From Limnothrix sp. FACHB-406 (GTDB lineage: Bacteria > Cyanobacteriota > Cyanobacteriia > CACIAM-69d): 64,000 nucleotides of DNA. The number at the start of each line of letters is the position of its first letter. Position 1 is the stretch's first letter. Of this stretch, positions 19,018 to 27,226 are shown one piece after another. The notes under the pieces were generated by a model. The model did no database searches. It saw only the letters and a list, made by a program, of their open reading frames with translations, and was not told the origin of the DNA. The DNA lies in contig NZ_JACJSP010000001.1 of NCBI RefSeq assembly GCF_014698235.1, positions 372,001-436,000 on the forward strand. The letters are read 5' to 3'. The translations under genes were made by a program, and so were the position numbers.

Positions 19018-22000
19018 TTACAACACCACGCCGAGGACTTGGGTTTGTGCGCCTCGGGCTTGGGTCACACCAATCACCCGATCGGACGCTTCAATGGTGG
19101 GACGGCGCAAACTAACCACAATGAACTGTGCTTCGGCGGCCTGTTGTTTCACCATTTTGGCCAGGCGCTCCACGTTCGATCCATCCAGGAACATATCCAC
19201 CTCGTCAAAGGCATAGAACGGCGAGGGGCGGTAGCGCTGAAGGGCAAAAATGAAACTGAGGGCTGTCAAGGATTTTTCGCCGCCGGACATGGAAGCCAGC
19301 CGTTGCACCGGTTTGCCCTTGGGGTGGGCCACCAGGTTGAGGCCACTTTCTAAGGGGTTTTCGGGATCATCCAGTTGCAAGCGGCCGTCGCCTTGAGATA
19401 GCTCAGCAAAGATGATTTGAAAGTTGCGATCGACCGCATCAAAGGCCTCATAAAATGCCTGTTGGCGCAGAGTGGTGAAATTTTCCACGCGCAACAACAA
19501 TTCCGTGCGCTCCTGCTCGATCGTCGCCAGCTTTTCACTCAGTTGATTCAGCCGGCCTTGCACTTGATCGTATTCTTCCAGGGCCAGCATATTCACCGGC
19601 TCCAGACTTTCCAATCGGCGCTGTAAGGTGCGAATCGTTTGATCCAGTTGTTCGCGGTGGGCGGCCAATTGAGCGGGATCACTGGGCAGGGGTTCCGAGT
19701 CGGGCGGTAGATCGGGCCGATCGCCCTCGGCTCGGTTTTCCAACTCTTGCAATTCCGCTTGCTGTTGTTGTTGGGTTTCTTGGAGCCGATCGCGCTGAAA
19801 TTCCAGGGTTTGAAGCGCTTGGCGTTGACGATTCAGAGCTGTTTCTTGGTGATCTCGCTGTTGTTTGGTTTCGCCAAGGGTGGTTTCCAAAGCCGCAATT
19901 TGCCCTTGTAGATCAGCGATCGCTTGATCCAATTCCGTTTGGGTTTGCTGAAGCTGTTGGAACCGATCGCCCGCTGTGGTGAGCTGATCTGTGGCTTGGG
20001 CGATTTGTTGCGCCAGTTGTTGGCGCTGTTGGCTGAGGCGATCGACTTCGCGGGCTTGGTCGGCCTGCTGGGCTTGGGCCGATCGCAAATTGTCCGCCAA
20101 TTGTGAGAGCACCGATTCCCGATCGCGGATTTCCGTTTGGGCCTCGCTCCATTGGCTGTGGGCGGGCGAGTCCTCCAGCTGGGCGATCGCCTGGCGCAGG
20201 TTGGCCAACTGGCGCTCGGCGGCCGGCAAGGCCCGATCGAGCTGGGCCAAGCGTTCCTGGCTGGTGGTCAGTTCCTGGGTCAGCCGATCGCGCTGTTGGG
20301 CCAGGCGATCGCGCTGGCCCGTGGTGGCCGTCAGGGCCGCTTGCAGTTGCTCCAGTTGCCGTTGGGCATCGCGGCGGGCCTGGCGCAAATCGTTCAGGGT
20401 TTGGGTGTGGCGCTGGCTGTCCAATTGAGCCTGGGCGATCGCCCCATCACAACGGCCCAACACCCGATCGATATCCCGCAGCCGATCGCGCAGTTCCGCC
20501 GCCGCCTTCGCCTCCTCCGTCAGTTCGCCACCGCCAAACCGCAGGCCGCCCCGGGACTTTTGCATACTGCCGCCGGTCATCGCTCCGCTGGTTTCCAGCA
20601 ATTCCCCATCCAGCGTCACGATCCGATGGCGACCCAGGAGCGATCGAGCCTGATCCAACCGCTCAAACACCACCGTCCCGCCAAACACATACTCAAAAAT
20701 GTTCCGGTAGCGATCGTCAAAATCCACCAGGTTGACCGCGTAATCCAGCCAACCCGCCACCGCCGCCCGCCCCCGAGCCATGGCCGCCGACTCGCCGCCG
20801 CCACCACCGCGAATTTTGTTCAAGGGCAAGAAGGTGACACGCCCGGCCCGCTCCCGTTTCAGGATTTCGATCGCCGCCGCCGCCACCGCATCATCTTCCA
20901 CCACCAAATGGCCCAGCCGCGCTCCGGCCGCAATCTCCAAGGCCACCTGATAGCGCGGTTCCACCTGCCCCAAATTGGCCACCAGGCCGCAAATGCCCGG
21001 TAAGTCACTTTGCAGCAGCAATTGCACCCCAAACGTGCCTTGGGCTTCCCGTTGGGCCTGGGTTTGGGCTTCCAGTTTGTCCAGTTGCCGTTGCACTTGT
21101 CGCTGCTCGTCCTGCAAGCGGCTGCGGGTTTTCTGTTGGAGCTGCAACTCCTGCTCGGCGGCGGCCAACTGCTCGGCGGCCGTTTGGATTTGGGGTTCCA
21201 GGCTGCGGGTTTGCCGATCGACCGTTTGGAATTCTCGATCGTGCTCATTGAGTCGATCGCCCGCCCGCTCCCATTCCGTGGCGATTTCCGCCAACTGGGT
21301 TTCGATTTGCTTCAGCCGCTCCTGCAAGGTGGCCCGCTCCGTGCGCTGGGGATCGATCGACGCTTGGATCGTCTCCAACTGGTGGCGCAAGTCCGTTTGC
21401 TGTTGCACCCAAGCCTGGGACGCTTCCGCCAACTCTGCCGCCTCAGCCCGGGCCCGGTTCAGGTTGGCCGCCGCCCGATCGTGGGCCTGTTGCAATTCCT
21501 CCAGGCGCTCTTGCAATTCCGGCCCAGTGGCGGCCAAGGCGGCCTCGGTGCGATCGACCTCCGCCACCTCCGCTGTTAACCGGGCGATCGTTTGTTGTTG
21601 GGTTTGCTGCTGGTGAGTCAGCTCCGTTTGTTGGCGTTGCACCTGATCCCGTTGGGCCCGGTGGGTGGCTAGCTCCGTTTGCAGAGCGATTTGTTCCGAT
21701 TCCCCCAGGGATTTCACGGTTTGGTTTAGCCGCTCCAGTTCCGCCGCCTGGGTTTCGACTGTCGCCCGTTCCGCCACCAGGCGATCGGCTAACTGCGCCA
21801 AATCCTGTTCCCGCTGGGCGATCGATTGGCGCAACTGCTCCACCTTCGACTGTTCCAGCAGCCAATCCACCACCGCCAAGCGCCCTTGCTGGCCCTGCAT
21901 TTCCTGGCGAATTTGTTGATATTTCAGAGCCTTGGTGCGGTCTTTGGCCAGGCGATCGCACTGAATTTGCAACTCCTGCTCCAGGATGCGGCAGCGATCT

Positions 22001-22653
22001 TCGCGCTCCTTCACCTCTTCGAGGGTTTGCTTGGTTTGGATAATTTTGCGATCGAAGTTGGCCACCCCCGCCAGCTCATCGACAATCTGCCGCCGCTCCC
22101 GAGGGTTCATGGAAATGATGCTAGTCACGTCCCCTTGCAGCACCACGTTGTAGCCTTCGGGATAGATCCGCAGCTTCGAGAGGGATTGGTGCAACTCGCT
22201 GAGGGTGCAGGGTTCGCCGCCGATGTAGTAGTTGGAGGTGTAGGTTCCCTGTTGGGTGACGCGCAGTTTGCGGGTAACAGTCCATTCACTGAGGGGCTGG
22301 CCGTCGGCATCGCGCAAACCGGGCAAGTCTTCGGCGGCTTCGGCGGAAACGGTGGCCAGCAGGGCGGCTTCTTCGCTCAGATCAAAGGTGACAGTAACGG
22401 CAGCTTCCACGGTCGATCGCTTGCCTTTGCCTTGGCCCTTGCCCATTTGTCCCTGGTTCACCAAGTCAGGCAGGCGATCGGCGCGCATTCCTTTGGAAGA
22501 GGAGAGGCCGAGGGCAAACAGCAGCGCATCGAGAATGTTGGATTTGCCGGAGCCGTTGGGGCCCGAAACCACGGTGAATCCGGGCAGCAAGGGAACTCGC
22601 GTCGTGCCGCCAAAGGATTTGAAGTTCGTGATTTCAACTTGCTTGATATACAA
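19018..22653 (-). CDS. smc: Chromosome segregation ATPase SMC
   Basis: A full-length SMC of 1211 residues. The start is TTG at 22653, giving the family's MYIKQVEITNFKSF beginning. Walker A is at ~31-39 (GPNGSGKSN). Long coiled coils (rich in Q, R, E and A) flank a hinge around 530-680 with the glycine-rich block LLETSGAMTGGSMQKSRGG. The C-terminal head has the ABC signature MSGGEKSLTALS, Walker B FYAFDEVDMFLD and VVSLRRPTI. SMC dimers with ScpA/ScpB load and extrude chromosomal DNA; neither partner gene is here. The rare TTG start may limit expression. The AT-rich defence island begins about 150 bp upstream of its start. Confidence 0.96.
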   Translation of the reverse strand: MYIKQVEITNFKSFGGTTRVPLLPGFTVVSGPNGSGKSNILDALLFALGLSSSKGMRADRLPDLVNQGQMGKGQGKGKRSTVEAAVTVTFDLSEEAALLATVSAEAAEDLPGLRDADGQPLSEWTVTRKLRVTQQGTYTSNYYIGGEPCTLSELHQSLSKLRIYPEGYNVVLQGDVTSIISMNPRERRQIVDELAGVANFDRKIIQTKQTLEEVKEREDRCRILEQELQIQCDRLAKDRTKALKYQQIRQEMQGQQGRLAVVDWLLEQSKVEQLRQSIAQREQDLAQLADRLVAERATVETQAAELERLNQTVKSLGESEQIALQTELATHRAQRDQVQRQQTELTHQQQTQQQTIARLTAEVAEVDRTEAALAATGPELQERLEELQQAHDRAAANLNRARAEAAELAEASQAWVQQQTDLRHQLETIQASIDPQRTERATLQERLKQIETQLAEIATEWERAGDRLNEHDREFQTVDRQTRSLEPQIQTAAEQLAAAEQELQLQQKTRSRLQDEQRQVQRQLDKLEAQTQAQREAQGTFGVQLLLQSDLPGICGLVANLGQVEPRYQVALEIAAGARLGHLVVEDDAVAAAAIEILKRERAGRVTFLPLNKIRGGGGGESAAMARGRAAVAGWLDYAVNLVDFDDRYRNIFEYVFGGTVVFERLDQARSLLGRHRIVTLDGELLETSGAMTGGSMQKSRGGLRFGGGELTEEAKAAAELRDRLRDIDRVLGRCDGAIAQAQLDSQRHTQTLNDLRQARRDAQRQLEQLQAALTATTGQRDRLAQQRDRLTQELTTSQERLAQLDRALPAAERQLANLRQAIAQLEDSPAHSQWSEAQTEIRDRESVLSQLADNLRSAQAQQADQAREVDRLSQQRQQLAQQIAQATDQLTTAGDRFQQLQQTQTELDQAIADLQGQIAALETTLGETKQQRDHQETALNRQRQALQTLEFQRDRLQETQQQQQAELQELENRAEGDRPDLPPDSEPLPSDPAQLAAHREQLDQTIRTLQRRLESLEPVNMLALEEYDQVQGRLNQLSEKLATIEQERTELLLRVENFTTLRQQAFYEAFDAVDRNFQIIFAELSQGDGRLQLDDPENPLESGLNLVAHPKGKPVQRLASMSGGEKSLTALSFIFALQRYRPSPFYAFDEVDMFLDGSNVERLAKMVKQQAAEAQFIVVSLRRPTIEASDRVIGVTQARGAQTQVLGVVL

Positions 22654-22979
22654 CGGGCCGGCGACCGCTCACGGGGCGGGTTACAGGGACGAGGAAGACG
22701 GAAACAGCGTTCCACCGCGCTATCTTACCCAAAACTCTCGCGAAACGGCGATCGGCCCGTTAGCTTTTCTGTTTTATCCCCAGGCTCTTTCTCTTTAATT
22801 CCACGGCTTATGGTTACCTTAAAAAAAGAAATTGAGAGGTGCGGTTATCCCTACCTCAAAGTGGTACACATCTATGTATTGGAAAGCTAGGATTTCAAGA
22901 AGACCCAGATTTAGCGTCTCATCAAAAACATTGACACTAAATCTGGAGTAGCTTCTGAGTTCTAAAACTCTAGAAAATT
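22654..22979. other. Junction between smc and the AT-rich island
   Basis: Composition shifts from GC-rich, HIP1-bearing DNA to AT-rich DNA at about 22780-22810. A short plus-strand frame at 22810-22890 has 26 codons (starting MVTLKKEIERCGY) but no SD, and is not called as a gene. A leader hairpin is listed separately. Confidence 0.55.
22905..22946 (+). promoter_or_regulatory. Leader hairpin ahead of the CD-NTase gene
   Basis: CCAGATTTAGCGTC (22905-22918) and GACACTAAATCTGG (22933-22946) pair over 14 positions with one mismatch around a 14-base loop, ending 33 bp before the CD-NTase ATG. It could be an attenuator, an operator or a boundary palindrome. Confidence 0.55.
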
Positions 22980-23981
22980 ATGGTTACAACAGTTAACGAG
23001 GCCTTCAGTCTTTTTTTGAGAGATTATGTCAACCTCGATCCGGGAGAAACCCAGCAAGCTAGAAATAGTCGTAATTGGTTGCTATTTCAAATTCATTCAT
23101 TTCCAGATAAAGACACGAGTTTTCCAAGACTATACTCAGAAAAAGCTATATCTTTTGGTTCTTTTGCTAGACATACTAAAAAAAGACCTTTGGATGATGT
23201 TGATGTGATGCTTGCCCTCAACGCTGAAGGTTCAGTCTATCAAGATTTTACGAATAGAATTGAAATTTATGTTCCTGAGTTGGCATGTAAACTCAGAACT
23301 CTTTGCTTTGATGGTACAAATAAGCTCAGCTCTCGAAAAGTTATCAACAAGTTCATTGACTTACTCAAGCAAGTTCCACAGTATGAGAAAGCAGAAATAA
23401 AATGTAACAAAGAAGCCGTGACTCTTAATTTGAAGAGCTACCCTTGGACATTTGATCTAGTTCCTTGCTTTTTCACCCAAGAAGATACACTTAATAGAAC
23501 TTATTACCTGATTCCCGACGGTCATGGATATTGGCAGAAAACTGACCCAAGGATTGACCGAAAGAGGGTTCATGATATTAATCAGTTTCACAATGGCAAT
23601 GTATTAAATATTGTCAGATTAATGAAATATTGGAATAGAAGGCCAACTATGCCATCAATGTCTTCATATTTACTTGAAAACATGATTCTGGAATTCTATA
23701 CCATACGTTATAAAAAAGCGTCTGAATACGTAGATTTGGAAGTACCAGAAGTGTTGAAATATATACAGAAATCGATCTTTTTCCCAATCAACGATCCGAA
23801 AGGAATTCAAGGCAACATCAATCAACTAAACTACGAAGAGCAAGAGAAAATTTCGAAAAGAGCATATTCAGATTATCTGAAATCACTGGAAGCCAGAGCT
23901 TTTGAAAATGAAGGTAATCATAAATTATCCATTGCAAAGTGGAGGCAAATTTTTGGTTCAAATTTTCCAGAATATGTTTGA
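22980..23981 (+). CDS. CBASS cGAS/DncV-like nucleotidyltransferase (CD-NTase, SMODS)
   Basis: A 333-residue enzyme of the polymerase-beta superfamily. The nucleotidyltransferase signature is complete: GS at residues 60-61 (SFGSFARHTKK), the metal-binding DxD at Asp73 and Asp75 (LDDVDVML), and a third acid at Asp159 (WTFDLVPCF). The helical C-terminal part includes IVRLMKYWNR, SSYLLENMILEF and the closing WRQIFGSNFPEYV, usual in SMODS proteins. CD-NTases make cyclic or linear oligonucleotides upon phage infection, which switch on a cell-killing effector. The next gene, 54 bp downstream, is a membrane effector of the S-4TM type. Codon use and base content are clearly AT-rich, unlike smc and sbtA, pointing to horizontal gain. 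No Cap2/Cap3 or HORMA/TRIP13 gene is present, so this would be a type I system. Confidence 0.9.
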   Translation: MVTTVNEAFSLFLRDYVNLDPGETQQARNSRNWLLFQIHSFPDKDTSFPRLYSEKAISFGSFARHTKKRPLDDVDVMLALNAEGSVYQDFTNRIEIYVPELACKLRTLCFDGTNKLSSRKVINKFIDLLKQVPQYEKAEIKCNKEAVTLNLKSYPWTFDLVPCFFTQEDTLNRTYYLIPDGHGYWQKTDPRIDRKRVHDINQFHNGNVLNIVRLMKYWNRRPTMPSMSSYLLENMILEFYTIRYKKASEYVDLEVPEVLKYIQKSIFFPINDPKGIQGNINQLNYEEQEKISKRAYSDYLKSLEARAFENEGNHKLSIAKWRQIFGSNFPEYV

Positions 23982-24035
23982 GTAATTTTCTCAAATTCAA
24001 CAATTTTTCAAATTTAGAAATTACAATGAATATCT

Positions 24036-24941
24036 ATGAATAATATCCCTCAAGAACAAAATACTCAACGAAGACTAGATTTATTAGCTGCCCAACGCCA
24101 GCTATACTCTGATGCCAAAAATTTACAAATGATCAGTGTTGTAATGAGCATTCCAGTAGTATTTGCATGGTCAACTCTGGTTGCTTTGTTTCCTTCACTT
24201 GCTGCTTATTCTGCTTTGTGGGGCATGATTGCAACACTCTTAGAACTTCTTTGTTTCTCTCGATTAAAAAGAACTACCCAAGACAAAGCTGCAAAAGTGC
24301 AACAAATATTTGATTGTGAGGTTTTGCAACTAAATTGGATAAAATTAAACTGTGGAATTCGCGTTGATCCAGAAACAATTATTGATGCGGCCAATAGATA
24401 TAAGCAAAAAAAGCATAGTATTGCAGAACTTCAAAATTGGTATTCGCCTAGTGTTGGTAAGTTGCCAATTTACCAAGCACGAATCATCTGCCAAAGGTCA
24501 AACATTTGGTGGGATGCTCAATTACGGCGACGCTACTCCAAATGGATAATTTTTGTTTTATTAGTTCTAATAATTTCCGTACTTCTGATTGGCTTAGTTG
24601 GAGGATTGCCTCTTGAAAAATTTCTTTTAGCTGTCCTGGCACCACTCACTCCGTCCTTTGTATTTGGATTACGTCAATATACTGAAAATAATGAATCTGC
24701 TGCTAGATTGGATCAATTAAGAGAAAATGCAGAGATCCTGATTCAAGAAATTATTAATGGAAGACATACTTCACAAGATCTTGAAAGAGAATCACATAGC
24801 CTACAAATGCAAATTTTTGACAATCGTCGGCGTAACCCACTAATCCTAGACTGGATTTATTCACGACTAAGAAGTGAGGATGAAGAAAAAATGAATAAAG
24901 GTGCTGAGTTCTTAGTTCGAGAATTAATTCAGAATTTTTAA
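24036..24941 (+). CDS. S-4TM family putative pore-forming CBASS effector
   Basis: A 301-residue protein with four membrane segments in two pairs: ~31-53 (LQMISVVMSIPVVFAWSTLV), ~55-77, ~172-193 (WIIFVLLVLIISVLLIGLVG) and ~199-218. A soluble middle region (~80-165) contains CEVLQLNWIKLNCGIRVDPE and NWYSPSVGKLPIYQARIICQ. The C-terminal tail is helical and charged. This is the layout of the SMODS-associated 4TM effectors, thought to permeabilise the inner membrane when their cyclic-nucleotide signal binds. It follows the CD-NTase in the same direction and shares its AT-rich composition. No immunity gene is seen, in keeping with effector control by the nucleotide signal. Confidence 0.85.
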   Translation: MNNIPQEQNTQRRLDLLAAQRQLYSDAKNLQMISVVMSIPVVFAWSTLVALFPSLAAYSALWGMIATLLELLCFSRLKRTTQDKAAKVQQIFDCEVLQLNWIKLNCGIRVDPETIIDAANRYKQKKHSIAELQNWYSPSVGKLPIYQARIICQRSNIWWDAQLRRRYSKWIIFVLLVLIISVLLIGLVGGLPLEKFLLAVLAPLTPSFVFGLRQYTENNESAARLDQLRENAEILIQEIINGRHTSQDLERESHSLQMQIFDNRRRNPLILDWIYSRLRSEDEEKMNKGAEFLVRELIQNF

Positions 24942-25027
24942 TTTATATAATCCAAGCATCACATAGCAAGTAGCCAGTGAGAACAGATAAGAAGTTATTA
25001 GAAAAGGTTAAGTCTTTAATGCCTTTC

Positions 25028-25276
25028 TCATTCGAAACTCACACCTTCTAGATAGTCGGGATTTGTCGAGAGATCGCTAGGGCCTTCAGCACTACCAATT
25101 AAAGAACCCGCGAGGTCAAATACTGAAGGGGACGGCTCTGATCGACTGAGTAATGGGTCAACTTGCGATCGCTCGGCCAATAGCAAGTTGATGAATTGAA
25201 TTACCAGTTGTTGGAGCGCTTGGGGAAGCTGACGAAACTGGTTTAGGAGGGTTTGTTCGATCGGGCTGGGAGTCAT
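25028..25276 (-). CDS. Orphan antitoxin-like small protein
   Basis: An 82-residue protein, ATG at 25276. The first ~35 residues (TPSPIEQTLLNQFRQLPQALQQ then LVIQFINLLLAERS) form an amphipathic helical module like that of the antitoxin at 26395 (LRQMPLAIQQQILVLLQQLQARL). The C-terminal part (SVFDLAGSLIGSAEGPSDLSTNPDYLEG) resembles tails of cyanobacterial antitoxins that wrap a PIN-type toxin. No toxin gene is adjacent on either side. Base composition is native again (HIP1 sites), so it lies just outside the CBASS island. A copy of its first 13 codons lies at 25960. Confidence 0.6.
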   Translation of the reverse strand: MTPSPIEQTLLNQFRQLPQALQQLVIQFINLLLAERSQVDPLLSRSEPSPSVFDLAGSLIGSAEGPSDLSTNPDYLEGVSFE

Positions 25277-25514
25277 GGGGCGATTACTGGTGAGACTATG
25301 ACCATTTTATGAGAATGAATCAATTTGTTTTTCAAGACTCGATCGCCCCGCTGGATCAAAACTCTGATTACAAACGCTCAGGCAACGTGATCGCCCAATC
25401 AAAAAATAGTGGACGGAGCGATCGCTTTCTGTTCCTCCACATGGGTTGGCGCTGAGGAAGTGGCGCAAGGTATCTTGCAGTCATCCTCTTCCAAGTCAAG
25501 CTTTGATCATTGCC

Positions 25515-25910
25515 ATGATGGATAGCTATCCTGGAGAACTTGAAGCCCTAACGCTATTGGGTCTGGCGGTCGTAGGGTTAATCGTTGGTGGGTTGCTGGC
25601 AATTGGCTTTCTGTTGATCTCAATTTTTGTGCGCCGCGACGAATCTCCCGGCGTGATCAAGGCATGGGCGATCGCCGCCTTATTGATCTTCATCATCAAC
25701 GTCTTCGTCTATAGCTGGTTAATCGGGCTTGGTCGCGATAACCTCGTCCGCGATGGCGAGCAACGACCATTAATTACCCCGCCCCCAGTCTTGTTTGTCA
25801 GCATGAGCCTGATCAATTCCCTCGGGCCCAGCGTGAGTGTCCTGAGTCCGATCGTGGTGTTTTGGGTGAAGCACCCTCCCCGTTCTCGACATTCGCCCAG
25901 CGATCTATGA
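25515..25910 (+). CDS. Small polytopic membrane protein, unknown function
   Basis: About 131 residues with ATGs at 25515 and 25518. Three membrane segments are visible: ~11-38 (LTLLGLAVVGLIVGGLLAIGF), ~51-73 (AWAIAALLIFIINVFVYSWL) and a weaker one near 93-117 (LFVSMSLINSLGPSVSVLSP). There are no cysteines and no recognised motif. Its position between a CBASS cassette and toxin-antitoxin genes might suggest an accessory role, but orientation and composition do not tie it to them. I do not recognise the family. Confidence 0.6.
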   Translation: MMDSYPGELEALTLLGLAVVGLIVGGLLAIGFLLISIFVRRDESPGVIKAWAIAALLIFIINVFVYSWLIGLGRDNLVRDGEQRPLITPPPVLFVSMSLINSLGPSVSVLSPIVVFWVKHPPRSRHSPSDL

Positions 25911-25959
25911 AACATGAGTGGTGTTGGGTTTCGTGCCTCAACCCAACTTACGCGATCTA

Positions 25960-25998
25960 CTGGTTTAGGAGGGTTTGTTTGATCGGGCTGGGAGTCAT
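25960..25998 (-). pseudogene. Duplicated 5' fragment of the orphan antitoxin gene
   Basis: These 39 bases match 25238-25276 with one substitution and contain the start codon and first dozen codons of the antitoxin at 25028. The rest of the gene is missing, so it is a relic of duplication or recombination. Confidence 0.75.
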
Positions 25999-26008
25999 AG
26001 ATTGTGAT

Positions 26009-26395
26009 TTATCTATAGGGAGAAATTCGCTGCCTGAGCCATTCTGTAAGCTGTTGTCGGGTTAGCCTACCAGCAGCTAAATCGAGAAAGGTTGACTCTG
26101 AATCATCAACTGACGCAACCACCTCATAACCATTAAGCACCAGGAAAACTTCCATGGCTGTGTAGGCAACTCGCTTATTGCCATCAATAAATGGATGATT
26201 CAGTGCCAGAAAAAATGCTAAAGCAGCCGCCTTATCGACCAATCCCTCATACAAATCAATGCCTGAAAAGGACTGTTGAGGTTGGGCCACGGCTGATTCT
26301 AGGGCTGCTTGATTCAGAATTCCTAAAGAGCCACCTGAGCGTGCAACGACTTGCTCATGAATTCGGATGATATCTTCAACCAACAGGAAACGCAT
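26009..26395 (-). CDS. doc: Death-on-curing (Doc/Fic) family toxin
   Basis: A 128-residue Fic-fold protein of the Doc type. The signature HPFIDGNKRVAY (catalytic His, anion-binding loop) is intact at ~66-77, with the family's start RFLLVEDIIRIHEQVVARSGG and LGILNQAALESAVAQPQQSF ahead of it. Doc toxins phosphorylate EF-Tu and stop translation. Its ATG overlaps the antitoxin stop (TAATG at 26393-26397), which implies translational coupling. Normal family length, no damage visible. Confidence 0.92.
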   Translation of the reverse strand: MRFLLVEDIIRIHEQVVARSGGSLGILNQAALESAVAQPQQSFSGIDLYEGLVDKAAALAFFLALNHPFIDGNKRVAYTAMEVFLVLNGYEVVASVDDSESTFLDLAAGRLTRQQLTEWLRQRISPYR

Positions 26396-26640
26396 TAGGC
26401 CAGGCGATCGAGCAACTCAGCATTCTTCTCTAAGACATAATTGATCGCATGATCGAGATCAATTTCTGCTTGAATTGGCTTCGGTTCACAAGATCCTGAT
26501 CGATCGCCAGCAGGTATCAATCGCGCCTGGAGCTGTTGCAGTAGCACCAAGATCTGTTGTTGGATTGCCAAGGGCATTTGGCGAAGGATTACCAAGATCG
26601 ATCGCTCCAGATCGGTTTGTTCCGTTTCAGGGGTCAGCAT
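26395..26640 (-). CDS. Antitoxin partner of Doc
   Basis: An 81-residue protein starting at ATG 26640 (a GTG immediately upstream is also in frame). The N-terminal half is helical (ERSILVILRQMPLAIQQQIL). The C-terminus, DLDHAINYVLEKNAELLDRLA, resembles antitoxins that precede doc in cyanobacteria and would lie along the Fic active site. It is not a standard Phd protein. The stop overlaps the toxin start by one base. Confidence 0.75.
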   Translation of the reverse strand: MLTPETEQTDLERSILVILRQMPLAIQQQILVLLQQLQARLIPAGDRSGSCEPKPIQAEIDLDHAINYVLEKNAELLDRLA

Positions 26641-26734
26641 CACAGGATTGAGATAGCAATTTTCTGTAGTTTAGCAAGGCCGATCGCTCTGATCTTCGGA
26701 ACACCGATCGCCCCCCAACACAAAAATAACCATC

Positions 26735-26757
26735 AAAAAACCGGGGTCATCCCCCGG
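26735..26757 (-). terminator. Rho-independent terminator of sbtA-sbtB
   Basis: On the minus strand CCGGGG, a five-base loop and CCCCGG are followed by six T residues, 54 bp after the sbtB stop. Confidence 0.85.
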
Positions 26758-26810
26758 CTCTTGTGATCAAAGTTGTGTTTCAAAACTGGTTGCGTTTCAA
26801 AACTGATGAC

Positions 26811-27161
<351 letters not shown>

Positions 27162-27176
27162 CTACTACTCTAACGA

Positions 27177-27208
27177 GTCTGTCGGGCCGTGAGAAAGCAC
27201 CGACAGAC
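27177..27208 (-). promoter_or_regulatory. Intercistronic hairpin between sbtA and sbtB
   Basis: GTCTGTCGG and CCGACAGAC form a perfect 9-bp stem with a 14-base loop between the two genes. With no T-run after it on the minus strand, it may act in mRNA processing or partial attenuation that sets the SbtA:SbtB ratio. Confidence 0.6.
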
Positions 27209-27226
27209 CCCACCTGCTTGGGGCGA

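Noticed and set aside
22810-22890. 26-codon micro-ORF before the CD-NTase
   Set aside because: No SD and no way to judge conservation; left as a note in the gap entry only.
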